Assembly (NCBI GenBank): GCA_003242645.1
Contig: QGVC01000213.1
Coordinates: 1-6,389 of the forward strand
Direction of reading: 5' to 3'
DNA: 6,389 nucleotides
DNA from: Pseudomonadota bacterium
GTDB taxonomy: Bacteria > Pseudomonadota > Alphaproteobacteria > Rhizobiales > Hyphomicrobiaceae
Positions 1 through 6,389 of this stretch are shown here, one piece after another. The position numbers and the translations under genes are program-made. Numbering within the stretch: the first letter of the stretch is position 1; each line of letters begins with the position of its first letter. The notes under the pieces are model-generated. The model saw only the letters and a program-made list of their open reading frames with translations. It did no database searches and was not told where the DNA came from.

Positions 1-1
1 A

Positions 2-493
2 GAAGGCGCGCTCGTGTTCGGCCATCGTGTCGAGGATCCGGAAAGATATGGCGTCGTGAAGTTCGATGCGGACGGCCACGTCATAAGCATCATCGAAAAG
101 CCTAAGAATCCACCCTCCCGCTGGGCCGTTATCGGGCTCTATTTCTACGACGAGCAGGTGGTGGACATCGCGCGGTCGCTGGAACCATCTGCTCGAGGCG
201 AATTGGAGATCACCGATGTGAATAACCACTATTTGAAGCAAGGTAAGCTTCGTGTCGAAAAGCTCGGTCGCGGATTTGCCTGGTTTGATGCCGGCACTCC
301 CGACAGCTTGATCGAAGCCTCGGCATTCGTGCAGAGCCTGGAAAAACGGCAAGGCGTGAAGGTTGCGTGCCCCGAGGAGATCGCATTCGATCGCGGGTGG
401 ATCAACGCGGATCAGCTTGCGGCCGAAGCTCACCGACTAGGGAACAGCTCGTATGGGCGCTATCTCATTCAAGTGATCGAAGAGCGAGCTTAG
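2..493 (+). CDS. rmlA: Glucose-1-phosphate thymidylyltransferase, C-terminal part (5' end outside window)
   Basis: This cytoplasmic enzyme joins dTTP and glucose-1-phosphate to give dTDP-glucose, the first step of dTDP-L-rhamnose synthesis for O-antigen, capsule or exopolysaccharide. The reading frame is open from base 2 and gives 163 residues before TAG. They align by memory with about residue 128 to the end of the 290-residue E. coli enzyme, so roughly the first 125-130 residues, with the G-rich nucleotide-binding start, are missing. Visible family signatures are DPERYGVV (visible residues 12-19), EKP with the sugar-phosphate-binding lysine (32-34), GLYFYD, RGELEITD and the WFDAGTPDSL block, whose Asp (about 96) matches a metal-binding Asp of the family. 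The C-terminal helical tail (EKRQG, then a YGRYL motif) is also complete. An internal GTG at base 14 is not a real start, because homology continues upstream of it. Other rml genes may lie to the left, out of view. Confidence 0.95.
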   Translation, partial: EGALVFGHRVEDPERYGVVKFDADGHVISIIEKPKNPPSRWAVIGLYFYDEQVVDIARSLEPSARGELEITDVNNHYLKQGKLRVEKLGRGFAWFDAGTPDSLIEASAFVQSLEKRQGVKVACPEEIAFDRGWINADQLAAEAHRLGNSSYGRYLIQVIEERA

Positions 494-654
494 ATCTCGC
501 AGTAATTCGGCCTTCACGCGCCGGTAGCGGCAAAGCGGTCTATTTTCTCCTTTTCTAGCATAAAATATACAGCTCCCTATATTCGGGGCGACACCCGCGA
601 ATGGCTGGGCTGGGGACGGAAACTCCGTATCTGAGCAACCCCGTCTTGCGATGT
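494..654. other. Intergenic stretch between rmlA and the hydrolase promoter
   Basis: I see no credible gene here. A conspicuously AT-rich patch at 541-583 contrasts with the GC-rich surroundings. It contains a pyrimidine run (541-555) and an inverted repeat, AATATA at 564-569 and TATATT at 578-583, separated by 8 bases. A short GCCG/CGGC stem at 520-531 precedes the pyrimidine run but is too weak and too far from it to call a terminator for rmlA with confidence. An ATG at 601 opens a frame that runs on over the hydrolase promoter and gene, and its product resembles nothing I know. Confidence 0.5.
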
Positions 655-683
655 TTGACAAGATCCACTTACGTTGATATCAA
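655..683 (+). promoter_or_regulatory. Sigma70-type promoter of the serine hydrolase gene
   Basis: A perfect -35 hexamer TTGACA (655-660) is followed after exactly 17 bases by TATCAA (678-683), which matches 4 of 6 positions of TATAAT including the TAT start. Transcription would begin near 690, leaving a leader of about 38 bases before the ATG at 728. The promoter position rules out the upstream TTG at 674 as translation start, since it lies between the two hexamers. The call rests on motif match only. Confidence 0.6.
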
Positions 684-686
684 CGT
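671..686. promoter_or_regulatory. Perfect 16-bp palindrome over the -10 box, candidate operator
   Basis: ACGTTGATATCAACGT is identical to its own reverse complement over all 16 bases and covers the whole -10 hexamer of the promoter. A dimeric regulator bound here would block RNA polymerase, so a repressor site is the natural reading. The inner TTGAT/ATCAA resembles FNR/FixK half-sites, but these need four bases between the halves and here there are none, so that family does not fit. The cognate regulator is not visible in this window. Confidence 0.5.
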
Positions 687-714
687 TCCAGCTCGAGCCC
701 CCCGCGACAGTCGC

Positions 715-720
715 AAAGGA
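715..720 (+). promoter_or_regulatory. Ribosome binding site that decides the hydrolase start
   Basis: AAAGGA ends 7 bases before the ATG at 728, which is ideal spacing. The alternative ATG at 788 has only a weak GAG-containing sequence upstream, and the TTG at 674 lies inside the promoter. Confidence 0.6.
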
Positions 721-727
721 TTGCCGG

Positions 728-2053
728 ATGAGTCGAACAGCTCCCCCAAACACCAGCGCAACCCTCAGCAGACCGAGCGGTATAACGATGACAAGGCGAG
801 CATTTCATACCGGTTTGACGGGCGCTGCCGCATGGGCAGCGATGTCAGGAGGTGGTTTTGCCGCCGGTGATTCCAATTCGCCGAGCGCGCTCAATTCAGC
901 TCTCAACCGCCATGTTGCTAGCGGTACAGTGCCGGGGCTGGTGGCTCTGGTCGCCCGAGGTGACAAGGTGCACGTCCACGTCGCCGGCGTACAAAGCCTG
1001 GAGATGCGCGCGCCTATGCAGCGCGACACCATATTTGCCGTCGCCTCGATCGGAAAACCGATTACCGCGGTGTCCGTGCTAATTTTGGTCGAAGAGGGTG
1101 TGCTGGGTTTAGACGATCCGGTTGACAAATGGCTGCCTGAGTTGGCCAACCCCCGCGTCATCCGCAGTCTCGAAAGTGATCTTGACGACACGGTCCCGGC
1201 GAAACGTCCCATTACCGTCCGCGATCTCCTGACATTACGAATGGGGCTCGGAGCCGTGTTTGCAGATCCTGCTGGATCGCCGCTCCTGCAGAAGATGAAT
1301 GAGCTGCAAGTCAGCCCCGGGCCAAAGCTATTCGGGCACACTGCCGACGAATTCATGCGCAGAATCGGCTCGCTTCCTCTCGTTTATCAGCCCGGAGAGC
1401 GATGGCTTTATCACACGGGCCTGGACGTTGCAGGTGTGCTTGTCGAGCGGGCGAGCGGAAAAAGCCTAGGCGAGTTTCAGCGCGAGCGCATTTTCGAGCC
1501 GCTCGGAATGGTCGACACCGGATTTTACGTGCCGCCGGAGAAGGCCGCCAGGCTCGCGACGTGCTACGCGCGTAATCCGGATACCAACAAGTTGACCGTT
1601 TGGAACCCTGCCTCTGGCGCGAGTTTCACCGAACCGCCTCCGTTCGAGGCCGGCGGCGGAGGCCATGTCTCTACCGTCGATGACTTTCTCGCCTTTGGCC
1701 GCATGTTGCTCGGCAAGGGTGAATATCGAGGGCGACGGATCATTTCCGAGGAAAGTGTCGCGGCGATGGTGCGCGACCAGATCACGCCCGAACAGAAAGC
1801 AGTTTCGCCGTTCTTCCCGAATTTCTGGGATACTTACGGCTGGGGCCTTGGGATTGCGGTCGCTACGGCGCCCGACGACATCTCGTCAGTTCCAGGACGG
1901 TTCGGTTGGTGGGGCGGTTTCGGTACGACATTTTTCATCGATCCGAAAACCGAGACAGTGGCCCTTCTCTTCAGTCAACGCCTCATGGGCGGCGCAGATG
2001 ATACCGCCATGAGCGAGGACTTTCTCAAGCGGGCTTTCCGGCTAGAGATCTGA
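728..2053 (+). CDS. Tat-exported serine hydrolase, class C beta-lactamase/esterase family
   Basis: The product has 441 residues and belongs to the beta-lactamase/transpeptidase-like fold (PF00144 type), which includes class C beta-lactamases, D-aminopeptidases and EstB-like esterases. The nucleophile motif is S107-I-G-K110 (SxxK). Tyr228 in the sequence YHT fills the place of the YxN motif. The third motif is not KTG but a WWGG segment around residues 394-397, as in family VIII esterases, so an esterase or amidase is more likely than a true beta-lactamase. The substrate is unknown. Residues 22-26 (TRRAF), followed by an Ala/Gly-rich stretch to about 46, look like a twin-arginine signal, which suggests periplasmic action. 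With the ATG at 728 the Tat n-region is unusually long (about 20 residues). A start at 788 would give a compact signal and 421 residues, but it lacks a good ribosome site. The gene has its own promoter and palindromic operator candidate, so it appears separate from rmlA. Confidence 0.88.
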   Translation: MSRTAPPNTSATLSRPSGITMTRRAFHTGLTGAAAWAAMSGGGFAAGDSNSPSALNSALNRHVASGTVPGLVALVARGDKVHVHVAGVQSLEMRAPMQRDTIFAVASIGKPITAVSVLILVEEGVLGLDDPVDKWLPELANPRVIRSLESDLDDTVPAKRPITVRDLLTLRMGLGAVFADPAGSPLLQKMNELQVSPGPKLFGHTADEFMRRIGSLPLVYQPGERWLYHTGLDVAGVLVERASGKSLGEFQRERIFEPLGMVDTGFYVPPEKAARLATCYARNPDTNKLTVWNPASGASFTEPPPFEAGGGGHVSTVDDFLAFGRMLLGKGEYRGRRIISEESVAAMVRDQITPEQKAVSPFFPNFWDTYGWGLGIAVATAPDDISSVPGRFGWWGGFGTTFFIDPKTETVALLFSQRLMGGADDTAMSEDFLKRAFRLEI

Positions 2054-2151
2054 GCTGCACCGGCGGCAACGCGAATGGGCTTGCGTCGAAGCGGTTCAAG
2101 CGAGTTGTAATCGACTCAATGGAAGTGAAAGAAGCGTAAATTCACGAGAGC
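2054..2151. other. Gap between convergent hydrolase and TPR genes
   Basis: These 98 bases separate two genes that face each other, so both transcripts must end here or run into each other. The only hairpin I see is GAGTTG/CGACTC around a TAAT loop (2102-2117), with one G-T pair and no T-run on either side. It is too weak to call a terminator. Confidence 0.4.
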
Positions 2152-3849
2152 TCATTCAGCCGCGGTGGGCGGCTCTAAGAGATTCCAGCGGCTGTGGAGC
2201 ATCTTCAGCGTGCGCCGTGCCGCCTCTGCCTGCGCTGTCGCGCCATGAGCCTCGAAAACCTCAAGCGCTGGTACGATCGCAGCCGCTGCGGCAAGCCAAT
2301 TTTCACGGCGGTCCTTTAGCTCGCCGAGACGAATGAGCACGGTGGACATGTTGAGCCGGGTGATGGCCCATTGCATGGGGTCGTTCTCCCGGGTGAACAC
2401 CTCGAGGGCGCCCCGATAGGCAACTGCCGCCTGCTCTAACGTTAGCGCCGAAGCCTGCTCGACCTCACACATCGAGGCCAGTGCGTTGCCGAGCCCAACG
2501 CGAGCCAATGCCCAGATGCGCGGGTCCTTTTCGCGGCTCAGGACATCGAGCGCCGTGCGGAAAGCGATACTGGCCTGCTCGAAAAGCGCCTTGGATGGCT
2601 CGTGATCCGCAATGGCGAGCAAGGCATTTCCAAGGCCCTGGGAGGCGGAGCCCAAGCCTTTCGCGTCGCCGCTTGAGCCCGCAAATTCTGCGGCAGCGGC
2701 GTACGCGTTCACGGCCTGCCGCAGGAGAGTCGTATTGCCCGTTTCCTCGCCTGCATAGTAGAGCGCGTCCGCCCGGCGCAGCATGAAGCGGAGCCGCGCA
2801 GCCGGATCGGAGCGCCCGACGCTTTCCGCGGCCTCGTCGAAGAGCTCAGCCGCCGTCTGAAAATCCATGCGCGCCATGGCAACCTCGGCCACGTCGGCCG
2901 TCGCCATCGCCTCCTGATGCTGCTCCGCCCGAAGTTGCTCCAACTGCTCCTGGAGCTGCTGCTCGGTCCGTTGGCGCGCTTTCCGAAAGAGGCGCCGCAC
3001 CTCTTTCAGAAGCTCCATAGCGCCTTCGAAATCGCCGGCGAATAACGCCTCGGCGGCTTTGGCCTTGAGCTGGCGGATCTCGGCCGGCTCGTTCGTCGGC
3101 CGCAGAAGCTGATTGCGCGTCTCCTGCAGCCATTGCGCGAGCTCACTGATTTGCCAAGCCTCGCGGGCAGACAAGGTGCGCTGCTTCTCCGCGATCGCGG
3201 AAAAGCGCTGCAGCGCGCGGTCGGATAATCCGTAGCGCTCCTTTAGCTCCGCCAAGTTGGTATCAGGCTGCTTTGCAACAGTAGGCTCTTTGCTCGTTGG
3301 TTCGACCTCGGCCGCAGCCGGGGGCGGCACCCCTTGCCGTTCAGCCAAGAACTCCCCTGCCGCTGGCGCCAGATCGCGGAGCAGGCGCGGATCGGCGAGA
3401 ATTTGAATGAAAAGCTGCTCGAGTAGAAAGGTGCAGACCTCCTCGGATAGTGAATCGAGCAGCTGCAGTCCGCTGGTCTTCGCCCGGCCGATGATCCCAG
3501 CTGTGAGCTGTTGTGCGGCCGCCGCCGTGCCGCCAGGATATTGCCCGCCCAGAACGGCCTTTACGACCTCCGGGTCTGGCCGGCAGACATCGATCACGGG
3601 CGCCAGCTTGCGGGCGTGCGCCTCGGCGACGTGCATCTGAATGCCGCGGGTGTCCTGACTGAGCCAGATTTGGTGCGCCAGCCGGTCCAGCACATCACCG
3701 ATCGGTCCGCCTTCGCCGCGCCTACGGAGGAACACGGAGAAATCCGCCCCGGCCTGCACGGCTCCAGGCGGGACAGCGCAGCCGAGAGCAGGCATGAGCG
3801 AAAGCACACCTGCTCCGACGAACACCTCCAATGACTCGTAAAGCGACAT
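2152..3849 (-). CDS. TPR-repeat protein with unassigned N-terminal region and coiled coil
   Basis: The 565-residue product is not a protein I can name. From the ATG at 3849, residues 1-170 form an N-terminal region with no motif I recognise. It has a hydrophobic stretch at about 10-30 and a helical LLEQLFIQIL segment near 142-151. Residues 174-198 are a Pro/Glu/Lys-rich linker. A helical section leads to a TPR-like helix pair at 265-284, a Gln/Glu/Arg coiled coil at 285-314 and a second TPR-like unit at 316-344. From about 373 to 553 come about four degenerate helical repeats. The best two (417-464 and 465-512) have a 48-residue period and share AxxxALxVxxREx-DPxxWAxxR. This tail resembles TPR arrays common in Hyphomicrobiales that carry varied N-terminal domains. 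A protein-interaction or signalling role is inference. A TTG at 3897 would add 16 residues but has no ribosome site. No convincing signal peptide is seen, so the protein is probably cytoplasmic. It is transcribed divergently from xerC. Confidence 0.75.
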   Translation of the reverse strand: MSLYESLEVFVGAGVLSLMPALGCAVPPGAVQAGADFSVFLRRRGEGGPIGDVLDRLAHQIWLSQDTRGIQMHVAEAHARKLAPVIDVCRPDPEVVKAVLGGQYPGGTAAAAQQLTAGIIGRAKTSGLQLLDSLSEEVCTFLLEQLFIQILADPRLLRDLAPAAGEFLAERQGVPPPAAAEVEPTSKEPTVAKQPDTNLAELKERYGLSDRALQRFSAIAEKQRTLSAREAWQISELAQWLQETRNQLLRPTNEPAEIRQLKAKAAEALFAGDFEGAMELLKEVRRLFRKARQRTEQQLQEQLEQLRAEQHQEAMATADVAEVAMARMDFQTAAELFDEAAESVGRSDPAARLRFMLRRADALYYAGEETGNTTLLRQAVNAYAAAAEFAGSSGDAKGLGSASQGLGNALLAIADHEPSKALFEQASIAFRTALDVLSREKDPRIWALARVGLGNALASMCEVEQASALTLEQAAVAYRGALEVFTRENDPMQWAITRLNMSTVLIRLGELKDRRENWLAAAAAIVPALEVFEAHGATAQAEAARRTLKMLHSRWNLLEPPTAAE

Positions 3850-3985
3850 TCCAAGACGCCCGCCGCCCGCGTGTACGATCAAGTAGCGTATCCGCAAAGC
3901 GAAGTCATGGCAGGGCTTCGTGACCTATGCACAGTTGTGAGAAACCTGCCCCACTTCTGCTTTGCGCTTGCCGGTTGTGGTTCGC

Positions 3986-4002
3986 GTTAAGACTTCCTTA
4001 AC
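3986..4002. promoter_or_regulatory. CtrA-like binding site in the divergent TPR/xerC intergenic region
   Basis: GTTAA, seven bases, TTAAC reads as TTAA-N7-TTAAC on both strands. This is the full consensus for the alphaproteobacterial cell-cycle regulator CtrA. The site ends 47 bases before the xerC ATG (4050) and lies 136 bases upstream of the TPR gene ATG (3849), so it could act on either gene. The same bases form an inverted repeat: GTTAAG (3986-3991) with CTTAAC (3997-4002), flanked by GTTCG (3980-3984) and CGAAC (4005-4009). The AT-rich core stands out in a GC-rich region. Function is inferred from the motif alone. Confidence 0.5.
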
Positions 4003-4036
4003 CACGAACGCCCGATGCAGTCAGCGTGCACAACCC

Positions 4037-4041
4037 GGGAG
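4037..4041 (+). promoter_or_regulatory. Ribosome binding site that decides the xerC start
   Basis: GGGAG lies 8 bases before the ATG at 4050. An in-frame GTG at 4026 would add 8 residues, but this ribosome site falls inside that extension and serves the ATG, so the ATG is preferred. Confidence 0.6.
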
Positions 4042-4049
4042 CGACGCGC

Positions 4050-5006
4050 ATGCAGCCGAGCCCGACCGAGCAGGATGAGCTGCCGCTCTCGAGCGCGCTT
4101 GAAGAGTTCGTCGCCGATTGGCTCGCTCATCTCAACGCGGAGCGTGGCTATTCGCAGCTCACCTGCGAGGCCTATGGGCGTGACCTGCGGCAGTTCTTGG
4201 CTTTCTGGCGCGGGCAGCTTGGCCGCACCCCAAGCATTGCCGACCTGCCACTGCTCGATACCCGCACGTTTCGAGGGTTTCTCGCGAGCCGCCGGCGCGA
4301 AAAGGTCTCGAACCGTTCGCTGGCGCGCACGCTATCGGCCCTGCGTACATTCTTCCGTTGGCTGGAGAGTGAGGCTGGCATCAAGAGCCGCGCCGTCCAT
4401 TCGGTGGCCCGGCCCAAGGTGCCACACGGTGTGCCCAAGCCTTTGACCGTCGCGAAGGCGCTGGCGCTGATCGACGGCGGCATGGCGGCAGAGCTCGACT
4501 GGATCACGGCGCGCGATACGGCCGTGCTGCTCCTCCTCTATGGCTCCGGGCTGCGCATATCCGAGGCTCTGGGCCTCAAAGCCGGCGAGGCGCCCACGGC
4601 GGGTCGTGACGTTCTGCGCATCACGGGCAAGGGCGGCAAGGAGCGGATCGTCCCGGTGCTGCCGATTACGATTGCAGCGATTGAGCGATATCGGCAGCTC
4701 TGTCCGTATCCGCTCGATCCTGACGGTCCGCTGTTTCTGGGCGCGAAGGGCGGTCCGCTTTCGCCCCGCATCATCCAGCTCGCGATTGCGCGTGCGCGAT
4801 CAGCCCTCGGATTGCCCGAAACGGCGACGCCGCATGCGCTTCGCCACTCCTTCGCGACGCATCTTCTCTCCGCTGGGGCCGATCTGCGCCAGATCCAGGA
4901 GCTGCTTGGGCACGCGTCTCTGTCAACCACGCAGATCTATACCGAGGTCGATCGGGAGCGATTGCTCGCGGTTTACGATGCGGCTCACCCGCGGGCCCGC
5001 GGCTGA
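4050..5006 (+). CDS. xerC: Tyrosine recombinase XerC
   Basis: The product has 318 residues, normal for alphaproteobacterial XerC. With XerD it resolves chromosome dimers at dif during cell division, each protein cutting one strand pair through a phosphotyrosine link. The N-terminal core-binding (SAM-like) domain spans about residues 16-110, including the RGYSQLTCEAYGRDLRQFL segment typical of the family. The catalytic domain spans about 130-305. All catalytic residues are visible: R169 in GSGLRISEAL, K194 in TGKGGKER, H262 and R265 in PHALRHSFATHLL, H288 in LLGHASLSTT and the nucleophile Y297 in QIYT. Assignment to XerC rather than XerD rests on remembered similarity to rhizobial XerC (for example PKVPH-VPKPL and the ALCPY-LDPDGPLF-like segment), so it is less certain than the family. 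An integron or phage integrase is unlikely given the size and the adjacent housekeeping lpd. A CtrA-like site lies just upstream. Confidence 0.9.
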   Translation: MQPSPTEQDELPLSSALEEFVADWLAHLNAERGYSQLTCEAYGRDLRQFLAFWRGQLGRTPSIADLPLLDTRTFRGFLASRRREKVSNRSLARTLSALRTFFRWLESEAGIKSRAVHSVARPKVPHGVPKPLTVAKALALIDGGMAAELDWITARDTAVLLLLYGSGLRISEALGLKAGEAPTAGRDVLRITGKGGKERIVPVLPITIAAIERYRQLCPYPLDPDGPLFLGAKGGPLSPRIIQLAIARARSALGLPETATPHALRHSFATHLLSAGADLRQIQELLGHASLSTTQIYTEVDRERLLAVYDAAHPRARG

Positions 5007-5018
5007 TTTTGCCGCGGG
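4996..5018. terminator. Strong GC hairpin between convergent xerC and lpd, candidate bidirectional terminator
   Basis: CCCGCGGC (4996-5003) and GCCGCGGG (5011-5018) form a perfect 8-bp stem around the loop TGATTTT, which contains the xerC stop codon. The lpd stop lies 8 bases beyond, at 5027, so one hairpin could serve both genes. There is no T-run after the stem on either strand, so it is not a classical intrinsic terminator; it may instead pause polymerase or protect 3' ends. A 14-bp palindrome, CCGCGGGCCCGCGG (4989-5002), overlaps the left arm and offers a competing fold. Confidence 0.5.
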
Positions 5019-5026
5019 AAGCCCGG

Positions 5027-6389
5027 TCACATGTGAATGGCGCGCTTGTCGACGGCCAGGGCTGCTTCTTTGACGGCCTCGGACAACGTCGGATGCGCAT
5101 GGCATGTGCGCGCCAGATCCTCCGCGGCCCCCCCGAACTCCATGAGGACGGCAGCCTCGGCAATCATCTCACCCGCGTTCGGGCCGATGATGTGAACGCC
5201 GAGCACGCGGTCCGTCTCGGCATGCGCCAGCACTTTCACCAGACCATCAGTCGTCCGATTGATCTTGGCGCGGCCGTTCGCCGTGTAGGGGAACTTGCCG
5301 ACTTTGTAGGGAATGCTGGCCTCTTTCAGCTCCTCTTCGGAGCGGCCGACGGAAGCGACCTCCGGGAACGTGTAGATCACGTTCGGGATCACGTCGTAAT
5401 TCACGTGGCCAGCCTGTCCGGCCAGAAGCTCCGCTACGGCGACCCCTTCCTCCTCGGCCTTGTGGGCCAGCATCGGGCCAGCGATTACGTCGCCGATGGC
5501 GTAAATGCCGGGCACGTTCGTCTGGTAGTGCTTATCGACGACGATCCGCCGCTTGTTGTCGAGCTGAACGCCGAGCTCCTCGAGGCCCAGCCCCTCTGTG
5601 TAAGGAATGCGCCCGACGCTCACCAGAACCACGTCCGCCTCGACCGTTTCTGCTTGACCGCCTGCGGCGGGTTCGATGGTGACCTGTTGCGCGCCGTTGG
5701 CCTTTTTCACGCCCGTCACCTTGCTCGAGAGCTTGAACTTGAAGCCCTGCTTGGTGAGGATGCGCTGGAAGTTGCGGGCGATCTCGCCGTCAATGCCGGG
5801 GACGATGCGGTCGAGATATTCGACCACCAGCACCTCGCTGCCCAGCCGGCGCCAGACGGAGCCAAGCTCGAGGCCGATGACGCCAGCGCCGATGACAAGT
5901 AGCCTCTTCGGCACCTCCGGCAGTGAAAGGGCACCCGTAGACGACACGACGGTTTTCTCGTCAATCTCGATGCCAGGCAGCCGCGCTACATCCGAGCCCG
6001 TGGCGATTACGATCGACTTGCCCTCAATGACTTTCTTGGCGCCGTCGTCGGCCGTCACTTCGACTTTGCCGGGGGCCAAAATGCGCCCCGTGCCGTGATG
6101 GGCATCGATCTTGTTCTTCTTCAGCAGGAACGCGACGCCGTCGACGTTGCCCTTCACGCCTTCATCCTTGAAAACGTGCATGCGTGCGAGGTCCAGCTCC
6201 GGCTTCACCTTGATGCCCATCTCCGCGAAGCCGTTGCACGCCTCGGCGTAGGCCTCGGACGCATGCAGGAGCGCCTTGGATGGTATGCAGCCGACATTGA
6301 GGCAGGTGCCCCCGAATGTAGGCCGCTTCTCGACGACGGCCACCTTCATGCCGAGCTGCGCGGCGCGGATCGCGCACACATAACCCCCG
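5027..6389 (-). CDS. lpd: Dihydrolipoyl dehydrogenase (E3), N-terminal end outside window
   Basis: This FAD-dependent homodimeric enzyme reoxidises dihydrolipoamide with NAD+ as the E3 part of pyruvate, 2-oxoglutarate and other 2-oxo acid dehydrogenases and the glycine cleavage system. The frame stays open to the right edge, giving 450 residues from a GTG-encoded Val at 6379 plus the GGY codons before it. About 12-16 N-terminal residues, including most of the first FAD GxGxxG loop, are missing. Counting from that Val, the redox disulphide is C26/C31 in [13 protein letters not shown]. The second dinucleotide-binding motif is [10 protein letters not shown], followed by the FAD-contacting YAIGDV segment. 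The catalytic His-Glu pair is H429/E434 in HPTLSEA near the C-terminus. Length and motifs are normal for E3 (about 465-475 residues). It faces xerC with a 20-bp gap. In relatives lpd often follows sucA/sucB, which would lie to the right of the window (inference). Confidence 0.95.
   Translation of the reverse strand, partial: GGYVCAIRAAQLGMKVAVVEKRPTFGGTCLNVGCIPSKALLHASEAYAEACNGFAEMGIKVKPELDLARMHVFKDEGVKGNVDGVAFLLKKNKIDAHHGTGRILAPGKVEVTADDGAKKVIEGKSIVIATGSDVARLPGIEIDEKTVVSSTGALSLPEVPKRLLVIGAGVIGLELGSVWRRLGSEVLVVEYLDRIVPGIDGEIARNFQRILTKQGFKFKLSSKVTGVKKANGAQQVTIEPAAGGQAETVEADVVLVSVGRIPYTEGLGLEELGVQLDNKRRIVVDKHYQTNVPGIYAIGDVIAGPMLAHKAEEEGVAVAELLAGQAGHVNYDVIPNVIYTFPEVASVGRSEEELKEASIPYKVGKFPYTANGRAKINRTTDGLVKVLAHAETDRVLGVHIIGPNAGEMIAEAAVLMEFGGAAEDLARTCHAHPTLSEAVKEAALAVDKRAIHM

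Noticed and set aside
520..555. GCCG/CGGC stem followed by a pyrimidine run as rmlA terminator
   Set aside because: The stem is only 4 bp and the T-rich run starts 8 bases after it, unlike an intrinsic terminator.
676..683. FNR/FixK-type anaerobox in the palindrome upstream of the hydrolase
   Set aside because: The TTGAT and ATCAA halves are directly adjacent, whereas FNR/FixK sites require four bases between them.
601..870. 89-residue open frame starting with ATG upstream of and overlapping the hydrolase gene
   Set aside because: It runs through the predicted promoter and into the hydrolase gene in another frame, has no good ribosome site, and its product has no recognisable features.
2102..2117. 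GAGTTG/CGACTC hairpin between the hydrolase and TPR genes as a terminator
   Set aside because: The stem is only 6 bp with a G-T pair, and there is no T-run on either strand.
2158..2174. AGCCGC/GCGGCT hairpin at the 3' end of the TPR gene
   Set aside because: It lies within the last codons, has no T-run downstream, and a short GC stem is expected by chance in GC-rich coding DNA.
3760..3820. Lipoprotein-like ALGC motif in the hydrophobic N-terminal stretch of the TPR protein
   Set aside because: The segment lacks a positively charged n-region (it begins with Glu-containing sequence) and Pro sits at position -4, so it does not fit a lipobox; no membrane anchoring is claimed.
4050..5006. xerC as the integrase of a mobile element
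   Set aside because: Size and motifs fit housekeeping XerC, it sits next to lpd, and there are no attachment-site repeats, tRNA or phage genes in view.
5009..5902. 297-codon open frame on the + strand opposite lpd
   Set aside because: It is the antisense of a strongly conserved lpd reading frame. Long antisense frames are common in GC-rich genes, and the product resembles no known protein.

Overview
The base composition is GC-rich and the proteins look alphaproteobacterial, most likely Hyphomicrobiales (Rhizobiales). The XerC subtype, the alphaproteobacterial style of TPR protein and a CtrA-like site (TTAA-N7-TTAAC) in an intergenic region all point that way. This assignment is by inspection only; no database search was run.

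Layout, left to right: (1) the C-terminal 163 codons of a glucose-1-phosphate thymidylyltransferase (rmlA, + strand), cut by the window edge. (2) A roughly 230-bp intergenic region with a good sigma70-type promoter, whose -10 box lies inside a perfect 16-bp palindrome. (3) A probably Tat-exported serine hydrolase of the class C beta-lactamase/esterase family (+ strand). (4) A convergent 565-residue protein (- strand) with an unassigned N-terminal region, a coiled coil and degenerate TPR repeats. (5) A 200-bp divergent intergenic region with a CtrA-like site. (6) xerC (+ strand), a tyrosine recombinase with all catalytic residues. (7) A strong GC hairpin in the 20-bp gap between xerC and the next gene. 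(8) A nearly complete dihydrolipoyl dehydrogenase gene (lpd, - strand), whose first dozen or so codons lie beyond the right edge.

The genes do not form one operon. Strand changes (+ + - + -) and separate control signals suggest independent transcription units. xerC and lpd are housekeeping genes (chromosome dimer resolution; E3 of 2-oxo acid dehydrogenases). rmlA belongs to dTDP-rhamnose and surface polysaccharide synthesis. The hydrolase and the TPR protein look like accessory genes between these.

I found no clear previously undescribed multi-gene system. The items most worth a second look are the orphan N-terminal region of the TPR protein, the palindrome over the hydrolase promoter and the CtrA-like site upstream of xerC.
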